Source: Isoetes taiwanensis (taxonomy: Eukaryota; Streptophyta; Lycopodiopsida; Isoetales; Isoetaceae). From it: a DNA stretch of 64,000 bases. Below the pieces are notes generated by a model. It ran no database searches. It saw only the letters and a list, made by a program, of their open reading frames with translations, and was not told the origin of the DNA. Position numbers and translations under genes: made by a program. The stretch lies in NCBI GenBank assembly GCA_021234155.1, contig JAJEKV010000061.1, positions 1,515,950-1,579,949 of the forward strand, written 5' to 3'. Positions 23,620 through 33,684 of the stretch are shown here, in pieces (position 1 is the stretch's first letter; each line of letters begins with the position of its first letter).

Positions 23620-26600
23620 ACCTTCATATGGCGGTAGATCAAGGATCATCTCGTGAGTAGCCCGATCAAGGGAAAATCTGTTAGTGCCGTGAATCGATTC
23701 ATCTCAAACTTGATGGCTGATACGTGATGATCAGATTGAAGGTCAGACCTTTGTCTTCAAGTAGCTCCCAAGTACCATCGGGCCGGACAAAGATAGTACA
23801 AACCAGCCAACACATGTTCATCGACATTGAAGGTTCTGACCCGGCTATCCTTGACAATTTCGTCAAGGATATGCCTCGGCTTAACACATTTGACCACATA
23901 GAAATCTGCATTCTCCTCGATTTCCCTCCTCTACCTCACAACAAAGAAAGTTATCACCTTCCTCTATGTTTCCACTAAGCCATTCTCCATCACCTTCAAA
24001 AAATGCCTCATCGATTTTAGGTCTTGATTACCTTCACCCGTTGGAGACTTTTCTCGCTTTAGAGTAACATATTTCCAATTCTTTAACCTCTCGCTTGTTC
24101 ACACAAGATGACCCGGTTTCCTTTCAAACGGTTACCACGTAAAACAACTTAAACCTCTATGAGCCACCCTTGTGCTTGATTTGGCCAAGTATGTCCCGAT
24201 GCTTGTGTATTTCCTTCGTCCCTTCTACCCTCGCACGGTCCAGCCGGTTACATCCTATCAACATCATCCTTTCCAATGAACCAAAAAGTGCGCAAAAAGC
24301 CGGCCAACAACTATTGCGCTTCACATACAAATCAAGAGAGGCACATTCTGACAAAGATTACACGATAGATAAAAGCGATAAAAGCACTTTGTGAAGCGGA
24401 TGAAAGCACGTTAAAAGCGGATGAATGCATGAAAGCATATTACCTCTTGATGTCCCCGCTGTCGCACCTTCATTCCAACTCATAGCGAATTCCGTGCATC
24501 ATCAAGACCCCTAAATCTCACTCCATCATACTTGAGTGCTCTCTAGTGAATGCCCCTTTGAGGACTGCCCTTGCCCATCGTGCTCTCCCTTATCATGGGC
24601 TGTCCCAAAGAAATTCCATATTATTTCCTTCCCTAGCTCGTGGTGATATCTTGGTAGGAAATAGAATGGTCCGCAGATTTGAATTGGCTAGAACAACCAT
24701 CGACCAAACTATATGCCCGGAGAATTCTACACCATTTGATACTAGCCATGAATTGTGCTTTCTAAGACGGTGTTGCACAAAAAGAGTGTCATGAATCTTG
24801 TCATCACTCAAGTAAAAATGGGTTTCCTTCAATAGCTTTACGATCCCGTAGCTTTCCATCCTATACGTGATGTGGACGAGAATTGTTATTTGGTCATTGT
24901 GCCAATGCTGGCTTTGAACCTCCCTTTGTATTTTGATGCTGTAATTCTCAGCAAAATCAATTACAGAAACAATGGTGCCATCTTGGATATTGTCCAAGCA
25001 CCTCTTGAATTGCATGGCCCGCCACCTAGCCCCAATTGTGTGACACGAATATCTTCAACGTGGAACACGATATATGAAATGAAAGCCTTCATTCGCCGTT
25101 CTCTTGTAAGACAATCTAAGAACCGGCTTTGGTCCTTTTCTTTTTTCCCCTTGCCATTTGAGGTCTCATCTTGTCTTTGCGAGCTTTCAGTCAGGTCCCA
25201 CCAGTACCTTGGATTTCTTACTTTTGTTTCCCTTCTTCTCAACTTGTCTTTGCTTGACTTTCAGTAATGTCCTACCAGTTGCCTTTGGATTTCTTACTTT
25301 TGTTTCCATTCTTCTCAGCTTGTGCTGCAGCTTCAGGCCGTGTCCCACCAGCTACCTTGGACTTCTTACTTTGGTTTTCCCTTCTTGGTGGCATTAGATC
25401 TTTTTCTTTTCTGCTGCCACACGCACTTCCTTGGTAATGCTTGCGGTGCAACTCCATCGGCTTCTTTCATCTCCCAGGAATGCAGTAACAAGGTCTGTAG
25501 CATAAAAAAAAGAAGATCGGTATAAGTTGAAAGCACAAAAGCATGGTCGGTTCATGACAAAGACATATCGGCGTGCTTCCGACAAACAATAAAGAGAGTA
25601 TTACCTTTTCAAGCGTCTTCCATTCAAGCAAGAACTTCGTGATTCTCTCTTTCTCTTGGACATATAGGAAGACTTTTCGGTGCCACACTTCCGACATGTA
25701 CGCATCAAGCGGTCATGTTTATACCATTCTTCACCCTCGCTCTTGTTGCAAACCACGACCCTCGTGGCTCGGGCTGGTTGAGTCATCATTATGTTGGTTG
25801 GCGGACACTTCTCACCAGTCCCACGGACCTCGCGAGTGCACTTGCACTCTTCACCATGGAATCCGGTTTTGACCTTAATGCATTCGGTGCACCCCGGCAT
25901 ACTCCAACTTCATATGGTATATGCAACAACGGGTTTCCTTTTCTCGATACTTTCTTCACATAAATAGGCTTCAACTTCTCGAAAAGCCTTTAAGCAAGCA
26001 GGTGTTCAGGATGTCCCTTTTTGTATTGTTGATATAGTGCAAAATGAATGGTGGCCTTTGGTTAGAAATAGCAGAAAAAAAAGTTTGTATGGAAACTTAT
26101 ACCTGTGTGACCTCCAGAAGGTGCAAGGGATAAGAAATTCGGAAGCCTGACTCTCCAATAGTGTTCACAACATCTTTCTTGCAAGGAGAGACTCTGCTGT
26201 TTTCTTTCCAGAATTCTGTTATGCTTTGCTTGCAAGCAGGGGTGAGAGAATCGCACCTCAACCTCTTTTGGAAAGCGCACCCACGGACCATTTCCAAGGA
26301 AGGCTTCCGATTTCCTTAATGCAAAGGCCGCTTGCAATTGTTGACCTCATGCAACCTATCATAAGAAATATTGGACATGTATCAATGAACATATCCCAGC
26401 CAGCATCACTCAACAGATACAAGCACTTGAAAGCATGAAGAAGCACAGGCATGAAGACAAGAAATAGATGTACCTAACAGCCCTGCCATAGTGGAATTGC
26501 ATCTCGAATTTGTGGAAGAAGCCATCACAAGTGTTGAGGTTCTGGCTCTCCAAATATCATGGTTCCTTAGCCTCTTTGTGGCTGCCATTGTCAGTTTCAA

Positions 26601-27060
26601 GTTGTTGAGCAAAGACTCCCGCGCCTTGCACTCCTTTGGATTTGGCAAAAGTCCGGTTCGAGATTTCCATTTCGTGGTGATGAACCACCCTCTTCATCAC
26701 ATCAGCCTTGAGTTCTCGGTGAATGCTTTTGGTGAGCTTATTGAAGTAATCAACTACTTGCTTGGCTATTTCTTGCCCTTCGTCTCATGCTTTCGATCCT
26801 CCCGCTCAACCCCACGCTCTTTTCATCTTATTCCTTAATCAGATTCTCTCTTTCTCTCTGCATCCAATTTCTTGTAAATTGCAGAGGAAACTGGATCTTC
26901 ACGTGATATTTCCTGTGTTGGATTGACATCCAACAAATTTGGAACACTGTATTGGGATTCATCAGGCCGAAAATCCAATGCTAAACGCGTGATTGCCTCC
27001 CCCGGCCTGTATCGTGGAGCGCCATGAAATTCCTGAGAGAGGGAGGATAATTGAATTGGA
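23620..27060 (-). pseudogene. DDE-type transposase with DFAENY / WSDGC-SQFK motifs, decayed
   Basis: Read on the minus strand, remnants follow the order of a large eukaryotic transposase family: FWKENSRVSPCKKDVV and LLEVTQ (26,230-26,100), a Cys-rich block (GCTECIKVKTGFHGEECKC, 25,890-25,830), IVSVIDFAENYSIKIQREVQ (about 24,985-24,925), SQHWHNDQITILVHITYR, YLSDDKIHDTLFVQH (near 24,800), and after a 1-nt frame break at about 24,701 the block WSDGCSSQFK, then WNFFGTAHDKGEHDG in yet another frame (about 24,620). The Asp of DFAENY and of WSDG are plausible catalytic residues. It belongs to the surrounding TIR element. The family name is uncertain; Sola-like is a candidate because of the 4-bp duplications. 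Confidence 0.78.
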
Positions 27061-27288
27061 GGGAGAATTTTCGCGGCCCATGACGAAGTAATCCAATTTG
27101 CAACGTACTACCACACCACTCGCGCGAAAATCCAGCCAAAAACCCACAATCATTATCCTAACGGTTCATTCGTGAGGTGGACGTGTTAGTACATGAAGGG
27201 CGTAAAAAAAATGACGGGCAGTTACGCTTAAAGCACCCCAAATTAAGCAAAATCAGGGGTGCTTTAAGCGGGCTAAAACCCTGCTATA

Positions 27289-27310
27289 AGCATGCGTCCG
27301 GACGCATGCT
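27289..27310. repeat. Subterminal palindrome of the TIR element
   Basis: A 20-bp perfect palindrome, GCATGCGTCCGGACGCATGC, lies next to the right TIR. The nested MITE has the same box with one change. Conserved subterminal palindromes are often transposase binding sites; that role is inferred. Confidence 0.75.
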
Positions 27311-27338
27311 TTTGCTACCCACCAGCATACTTTGACCC
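27310..27338 (-). repeat. Right terminal inverted repeat
   Basis: Plus-strand sequence ends CCCACCAGCATACTTTGACC plus C and is followed by the TGGG duplication. It pairs with the left end at 18,437-18,465. Confidence 0.9.
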
Positions 27339-27652
27339 TGGGACTTCTATTTGATATCCATTTCATTTTTCCTCTTGACCTTTCTCTTGACTTTGCGCTA
27401 TATGTCTGCAACCTTAACTTTAACTCATCCCTCATTTTTTGTAAATACTGCTTATACAATTTGTTTAGTTTTGCTTATATTTGGTCAATATATGATCGGG
27501 CATTTCACATGACATGAGTCTAACTTAGCCGTGTCTATCATTTTCATCATACTTCTTGTCTTCGAGCTTATATTCATAGGTTCTTAACCTTCTTCTTGAC
27601 TTTGTGCTCCTGTGTCTGCGACCTCTACCTTAACCTCGTCCCTCACTTTGTT

Positions 27653-28004
27653 AGCAGCAATACGAGGGCAAGCATGATGTTGTTTGTGCACATAGTCACA
27701 GGCATGGTTGTTGGAATCTTATCTGCCACAATGGCCCAGTATCAGTATTACTTGTCATCCGGTTGACCTTCTTGCCTTCCACCTCATCCTTGCACTCTTG
27801 CCTTCCATCTCTTCTATATACTTCGCCTTACCTTCGATGTAGACCGTCCATTTTTCCTCCTCATGGACCTACAGAAGTTTATCATTCTCTCGCCTTGAAT
27901 CTCTTCGTTGTTTAATCCATGATGTTTTCAGCTCGCAGCAATACCAGGGCCTGCATGATGTTGTTCGTGCACATAGTTGCAGGCATTGTCATTGGCCATC
28001 TTCT
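27653..28004. repeat. Two diverged 70-bp copies encoding a similar hydrophobic peptide
   Basis: Copies at 27,653-27,722 and 27,934-28,004 share most bases. In the same plus-strand frame both read NTRA(S/C)MMLFVHIV followed by a Gly/Val/Ile-rich hydrophobic segment. The retained frame suggests a membrane-spanning exon duplicated before decay, but the family is not identified. Confidence 0.5.
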
Positions 28005-28272
28005 TCTCCCGTCAGCAATAACTGCCCGGGGAGTTCTACGTGTTGATGTTCGTGTTCACGGCAATTGATGGTCATCATGCTCTCCTTCTCATAGAGTATT
28101 TATTGCATTCTATCTCTTTGAACTCTCATATTTAGCAATTTTACCTAGGTCAGTCCTTTAAAATTCACCTATCAAAGGTGCTTTGCACTTTTCTAATAGG
28201 GATTTGGCATTGTTAATGACACACTAATCAATATAAAGTGCCATTACCAGGTACTTGTCTCCATACATTTTC

Positions 28273-28358
28273 GTTTACATGTTGTTAGTTGTAGCTTTGC
28301 TTTTGATGTTGTTCTGTTTACATGTTGTTAGTTGTAGCTTTGCTTTTGATGTTGTTCT
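28273..28358. repeat. 43-bp perfect tandem duplication
   Basis: Copies 28,273-28,315 and 28,316-28,358 are identical (start GTTTACATGTTGTTAGTTGT). A more diverged copy of part of the unit occurs near 28,605-28,640. Confidence 0.9.
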
Positions 28359-31252
28359 GTTGGCATAAGATGTAGTACGAACTTCCGCCACAAGGGCTAC
28401 TGATCCATGCATCTAGTTTATATACCACACCAGGTTTTTTTATGGTGAAAACAACCTACTAAAAATGTATGCTATTTATTCCATTCTTTATTTAATCTCT
28501 GTGTAATGCACATTTCTGTAATGCTTTGGCAAGGTAAAATCACAAAGAACTTTAATATTTTGATTCTCTTGCAGAAATAAAAATAAATCATGCACATATT
28601 GATTGTTGTAGCTTTGATTTTGATGTTGTTCTGCTGGATTGAGAAGCAGTATGACCCATTGAAAATGTATGCTATTTGTTTTTTCCAGTATTTTCCATTT
28701 TAGCTGAATCCATAGCTTTCCATTAATGTCCTAAGAATGCTTTGTCAAATATGTTCATGCATGCTACAGTAAAACATGTACCCTCTCCACATAAAAAACT
28801 TTGATAAGCGTTCAGATAGATTGCAACTTGGAATAGAACTTCTGATCAAACCAAAGTAAAATAACAAGCAGATAGATCTGATGCAAAGAATCAGATGTGT
28901 AATCATTAAAAATGTTCACATCCCTATCCACCTAGATGAAATTGAAATTCAAAGAATTGCTCACTACACTTGATGAAAACACAAACAACTGAAGGTCGAA
29001 AGAACTCTTTCTTTTTGCACAAGGAACAACTTTCAATTCGACATTCATCTAATTACTCCCCATTCACGAGGGCAAACCCTCTGTACGCCGCCACCTTGTT
29101 TACCTTTGCCAAATCGTATGGCAGCCTTGTTTTACTTGTTTTACGGGAACTCGTTTTTCTGGATTCCTGTGGTTGGTATTTTGTTCCATTCAAGTAAGAG
29201 TGTGTCAGGCTTTGGCTTAAAACAGCTTGCTCTGTGTGGGCTCATATGAAGCCGCAGGATATAACTACTATGCCTGCTTGCGCTTCGTTGCACATTTTCG
29301 TGCAGCCATTCTACTGCATATTCTATACTGCAGGTAAGTTCATTTCAGATTTATCCAGACTTTATGGAAGTTCATAGGCAATTGCATATCAATGCGTTAA
29401 ATCTACATGTATGTGTGTTCTGTTAATTTGAAAGTCGATTGTTATTCAGTAGAAAACTAGGCCAAATAGTTTTCAACTCATTTTGTTGGTTTATGTGCGT
29501 TCTGTAGGTAAACTAGTCCAAACGAATCTGGTAGACGTATGCTACACAATGTTTCGATACCAGCAAGATTTTCTAGTTTTCCTTTGGGGCAAACCCTTGT
29601 TCAATGTAATAGTTTATCTGCTAGTTTTGGGTGCAATAGATGCAGTTGTCATAAGGAAGTTACATAGTTGTAGTAATTATTTGGGATTGTTGAACTCTAT
29701 CTTTGGAGTTTAACAACCCAAATGATTAGCATAACTATTTAACCGGGTCTATTGGAGGGGTTAATCATTTGGGATATTGGAGGAGTGAATCGAGTATTTG
29801 TATTGCTTTTGTTCTATTTCCCTTTGTCAGATCTTTGTATGCTACAAACGGCCTCCAATGTAGAGATTTGCAGGGGCGTTGTCTAATCCAAATGGTCTGT
29901 TTTTCTTCAAATATGAGCAGGAAATTCATGACATCAAACGTATTGAAAGTTTACATATCAACTGCGTATTTTGATCTGAAGAACGTATCAAATGCTGCCA
30001 TATCCACATGCAATTCTTGCATGCTGCCACTAGACCATTGAGGTACAATTCTTGCATGCAGCCACTAACAGTTGGTTGCATCTACCACTAGACCATTGGT
30101 GACTCATTGGCTGGTCTGGCTGGTCTGTATACAGGAATGGTTGAACTCATTTCATGCATCCATTACCTTTGAGGTTCTAGCTTATAATTGCATTCATTAC
30201 AATTGCTCTTTCAATTCCTCACAGTTTAGGCACATCCAGTTATTTGGATGACCATCTTATCCGGTTATTTGCTTCTCATGGATGTCCGTCACAAGCAAGC
30301 ACATACACAAACATATTTAGGTAAGCCCATGCATTTGCTTATTATCCTTTGTTTTGTTATTAAGAATATATTCCCATTTATTACTTCTCTTATTCACATG
30401 AGAATATATTCCCTCTCGACAAGTAAAAACAACTTTTGCTTTTTATTATATTTTGTCATGCCTATTGCCTATTCGATATTGGCTTCTGTTTGGAAGGAGC
30501 ATTGAGAGTCGCTGTTGTTGGAGCAATTGCATCAAACATGTCAAAAACTCTAATATTGCTTCATCTTTCAGGTAAAACCCATAACAGTTCTTGCTCTTGA
30601 TAAATTAGATTGGTAACCAGCTATAGGAGTGTTCCAAATCTTTGATTGCGGCAGCATTTCTGGCCAGGTCCTTCTATTCTGGACATTATCATTTGCCTGC
30701 ACTATTCTAGAAATGCATATTATTATATATAGTTAGATGTCTTATAAGTATGCCATATCTTTCTCTTTAGCAGCTCAAGCATCTAGGTTTGCTTTTAATC
30801 ATATTCTAGACAGCTAGGAAGAAGATTTACATTATTTTGGGATGCTTCTCCAATTTCCATATCTTCTTTTTCTGTTCTAAACTCTAAAGATAGCATCCGT
30901 TTTAGTTTATAACAGCTACAGTCAGACTGCATTTACCGTGCATCTCTCTCAACTGTTTGTCTTAAATGGGGCTGTGTCTACTCTCAATTTTGAAGATGAG
31001 GGTAAGGAAGTTTCCTTCACCCAAGGAAAGATCAAGCTCAATGAAGTGCCATACCAACTTTTATTACCTGTCTCAAATTCCTCTTTATTGCCTTTTAGTA
31101 GGATTCAGATGTGTATACCTATCTGTTAGAATGTATAAACATAATGAATATATTATCAAAATGACAGGATGTATGGCACATAGGAAGGTCAATTCTAGTT
31201 TGAAAGAATCATAGCTGTACGGTTGCTGTTGCTATTGAAGTAACAACGGACG

Positions 31253-33178
31253 TCAGGTTTCTGGCATCTTACATTGTTTCTGTGTTAATGATAGTAGCCA
31301 GTAAGTGACAGCAGCTATTAGACAACCACAAAACCATGCATTGTCATATATCACCAATGCCACTGATGGTGCAGAGCTGAGGAATCCAACAGCGTGCAAA
31401 AAGCCTGGAATGGTGGGGAGAATTCCAGCAACCAGTGCAACAAGAGCGACAACGTTAACTCCATGTGTATACCAGTAAGGATCAGACTTGCTTATGGAAT
31501 ATAGCTTATTTAAATCAATATAGGTTTTCCTGATAACATAATAGTCTACAAGAAAAATTCCCACCAAGGGACCTAGAAGTGCAGAATATCCTACAAGCCA
31601 TGTGTTAATGAAACCTTCGCTAGATTGCATAAGCCTCCATGGCAGAAAGAGGAGACCAAAAACTGCTGTAGACATTGCTCCCATCCTGTAAGTAAACATT
31701 TTGGGTTTCCAACTTACCAGGGCATTGGCAGAGGCCACAACGTTTGCAGCAATGTTAGTTGTCAATGTAGCCAATATTACACCAAGTAGAGCTACTAAGG
31801 TTGGGAGAAATCCCCCAATTTTCCCCAGAACATCTACAGGACTTGGTACAACTTTTCCAAAGATTACCTCACTGGCTGAGGTTACTGCCAATCCAACGAA
31901 GGCAAATGCACCCATGTATATTGGCAGTCCTAAGTGTCCAACAATCTGATCAGCCTGACTTTGGGAATACCTTGTAAAATCTGAGTGGAATAGGAATCGC
32001 AAATGAGAAACATACTTAAAATGCTATTTCAAATAGAAACAAAACTAAGGTAGAATCAGAATAAAGTTAAAAGCAATGGAGATACTTAGCAAGAACACAA
32101 TGTTTTACCTACCTGCCATGTTGAGACTTAATGTGCCCCAGAAGGCAACATTAGCTGTAAGTGCTGGGAAGAAAGCTTGCCAGAATTGGCCTTGCTTTGC
32201 CCCTCCTGGAACAAAGAGGGAAGGTGCAGATAACATGGTTCCAAATCCACCTGCCTTAATGTATGCCCAAATAAGAAGTGCAGCAGACAAGATAATTAAA
32301 ATTGGAGCGCAATATTTTTCGAGCTTGCGGATGCTTTCCATGCCATTGTAGATTACTGCAACCTGTAAAACCCAAAAGAAGATGAAGCAGCATAATTCAG
32401 CAACAGATGTGCCAAGCCAAGGTATGATGCTTCCAGTTAGAGTGCCTCCGAGCCAACCATTAAGAAGTATAAAGATTGCCTGACCACCAATCCATGTCTC
32501 AATTCCAAACCAACCACATGCAATCAATGCCCTAAGCATGACAGGAATATGTGCACCTAATACCCCAAAAGGGGCCCTTGCAAGGACAGAAAATGGAATG
32601 CCATACTTGGTTCCAGCATGACCAAGCATAGAACAGAGCAAAGCTGTGATAATATTTCCAGCAACAACAGTCCCCAATCCTTGCCACCATGACATGCCCA
32701 TTTCAACCAAACTTCCGGCCAAATAATAGGATGGCAACCCCACCACAAGACCTATCCACAGTGCTGCCATATCCCATGCTCCAAAGGTCCTCTTTTCTGC
32801 AGGTACAGGAGCCAAATCTTCGTTGTAAAGTGGCCCATTAACAATATCAGGGCTGACAAGGCAGCTAGGTGTTGTGCATATATTCATTCTACCATCGTGG
32901 CTGCAGAGTGGTGCAGCGATCAAAATTTGAGTCAAGAAATTGCTAGAGCTACCCTGCAGCTTGGATCTGGAGGTTATGTCCATGAGCTTTACCTGATATT
33001 TTTGGATTCCCCAAGACTGCCTGTGAATTTTGCAGAAATCGAAGCTGCGGCTGTGGTTTAAAGGCTGCATCAGCTGCGCCATTGTTCCGCATTGGTTGTT
33101 CCAGGCAAATTCAATGGCAAGCATTTTCCTAGATTTCACCTCCGCAGGCCAATGGCCATGTTCATAACCAGCGCACAT
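31253..33178 (-). CDS. NCS1: NCS1 nucleobase:cation symporter (PLUTO-like), two exons
   Basis: Exon 1 is 33,178-32,113 and exon 2 is 31,980-31,253, joined by a 132-bp GT-AG intron (donor GTAGGT, acceptor CACTCAG) so that NMA runs into [12 protein letters not shown]. The product is 597 residues. After about 110 variable N-terminal residues comes [19 protein letters not shown], the NCS1 signature before TM1; about 12 hydrophobic helices follow, with [13 protein letters not shown], the NMADFTRY loop and [11 protein letters not shown]. Plant members move uracil, adenine or guanine with a cation; Arabidopsis PLUTO sits in the plastid envelope. The long, Ser/Arg-containing N-terminus fits a plastid transit peptide. 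Met19 (33,124) or Met33 (33,082) are alternative starts, and a TATA-like box only 24 nt upstream of the first ATG favours them. It looks intact and diverges from the B3 gene. Confidence 0.93.
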
Positions 33179-33201
33179 TTTGTACGACCTTCTGGTCTAC
33201 A

Positions 33202-33209
33202 TTTTTATA
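33202..33209 (-). promoter_or_regulatory. TATA-like box of NCS1
   Basis: TATAAAAA on the minus strand, 24 nt upstream of the first in-frame ATG. With a usual 25-35 nt spacing, transcription would start at or just inside that ATG, making a downstream Met the more likely initiator. This is inference from spacing only. Confidence 0.4.
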
Positions 33210-33239
33210 CTTAAATTTTGTACGACCTTACTACATTAT

Positions 33240-33440
33240 ACGATGGTTTTTTTTTTCACCCGATTTGGGTCCGATCGTGGTATTTAACAACCACTGTCAC
33301 GTTTGAACAAAAAAAAATACACGAGGTTTTTGTGGACTTAACGAATTTTTTAATGAGTGTCATGTGAAAGCCACGTTGAGAGAAAAAATACACGGAGTTT
33401 TTGGGTTGCCCCTAGGGGGCAAACCCTTGTTTATGCGGGT
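33240..33440. repeat. Degenerate repeat in the NCS1/B3 divergent promoter
   Basis: The block holds two diverged sub-copies (around 33,297 and 33,358, both with ATACACG then GTTTTTG) and a near-palindrome TTGCCCCTAGGGGGCAA at about 33,414-33,430. Its reverse complement shares GTTCAAAC(G/A)TGACAGTG with 44,158-44,175, so it is part of a dispersed element. Confidence 0.5.
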
Positions 33441-33445
33441 TTATG

Positions 33446-33485
33446 GCATATCCTAGGTATATGCTAGAATATACCTAGGATATGC
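33446..33485. repeat. Perfect 16-bp-arm hairpin between divergent genes
   Basis: GCATATCCTAGGTATA and TATACCTAGGATATGC are exact reverse complements around the 8-bp loop TGCTAGAA. It lies in the 506-bp space between the NCS1 and B3 starts, about 200 bp upstream of the B3 ATG. It could be a transcription-factor double site, a cruciform-forming repeat or a tiny transposon footprint. Confidence 0.8.
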
Positions 33486-33684
33486 TGATGACTGCTCCAA
33501 ACCTACTATTCGCTGTAAACTCTCGGTCACCTGCGATCTGGATCCAAGATGCTCCAACCGAGTAACTGGCAGGGCAGACCGAAGATTTTCCTTTCAGAAT
33601 TTATGTCCGCAGTTGCAAGGATCGGAGCAGAAATAGAGGAATATACTGTATCGTTCCATTCTAGGAGGCGACGAGGAAGGAAGC

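Larger units (their letters stand above)
18437..27338. mobile_element. 8.9-kb TIR DNA transposon with 4-bp target duplication TGGG
   Basis: The left end (18,437-18,465) and right end (27,310-27,338) are 29-bp terminal inverted repeats differing at one position, with core AAAGTATGCTGGTGGG. Identical 4-bp sequences TGGG lie immediately outside (18,433-18,436 and 27,339-27,342), the expected target-site duplication. Inside are a decayed DDE-type transposase on the minus strand (about 23.6-27.0 kb), an FCP1/NIF phosphatase-like gene on the plus strand, an unidentified plus-strand coding remnant, and a nested 195-bp element with related TIRs. A 4-bp duplication is compatible with Sola-type transposons, but I cannot confirm the superfamily. 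All genes are broken, so the copy is not autonomous today. Confidence 0.85.
27343..31252. other. Long AT-rich region with duplicated segments, no identified gene
   Basis: Contains two diverged 70-bp copies at 27,653 and 27,934, a 43-bp tandem pair at 28,273, and a related third copy near 28,605. A 75-codon plus-strand frame at 28,970-29,197 is unidentified. Poly(A)-signal-like AATAAA for the minus-strand NCS1 gene lies at 31,060-31,065. Relic exons of a membrane protein are possible but unproven. Confidence 0.45.

Noticed and set aside
18437-27338. piggyBac or hAT assignment of the large TIR element
   Set aside because: The target duplications are TGGG and ATTT, not TTAA, and are 4 bp, not 8 bp; the transposase motifs also do not match.
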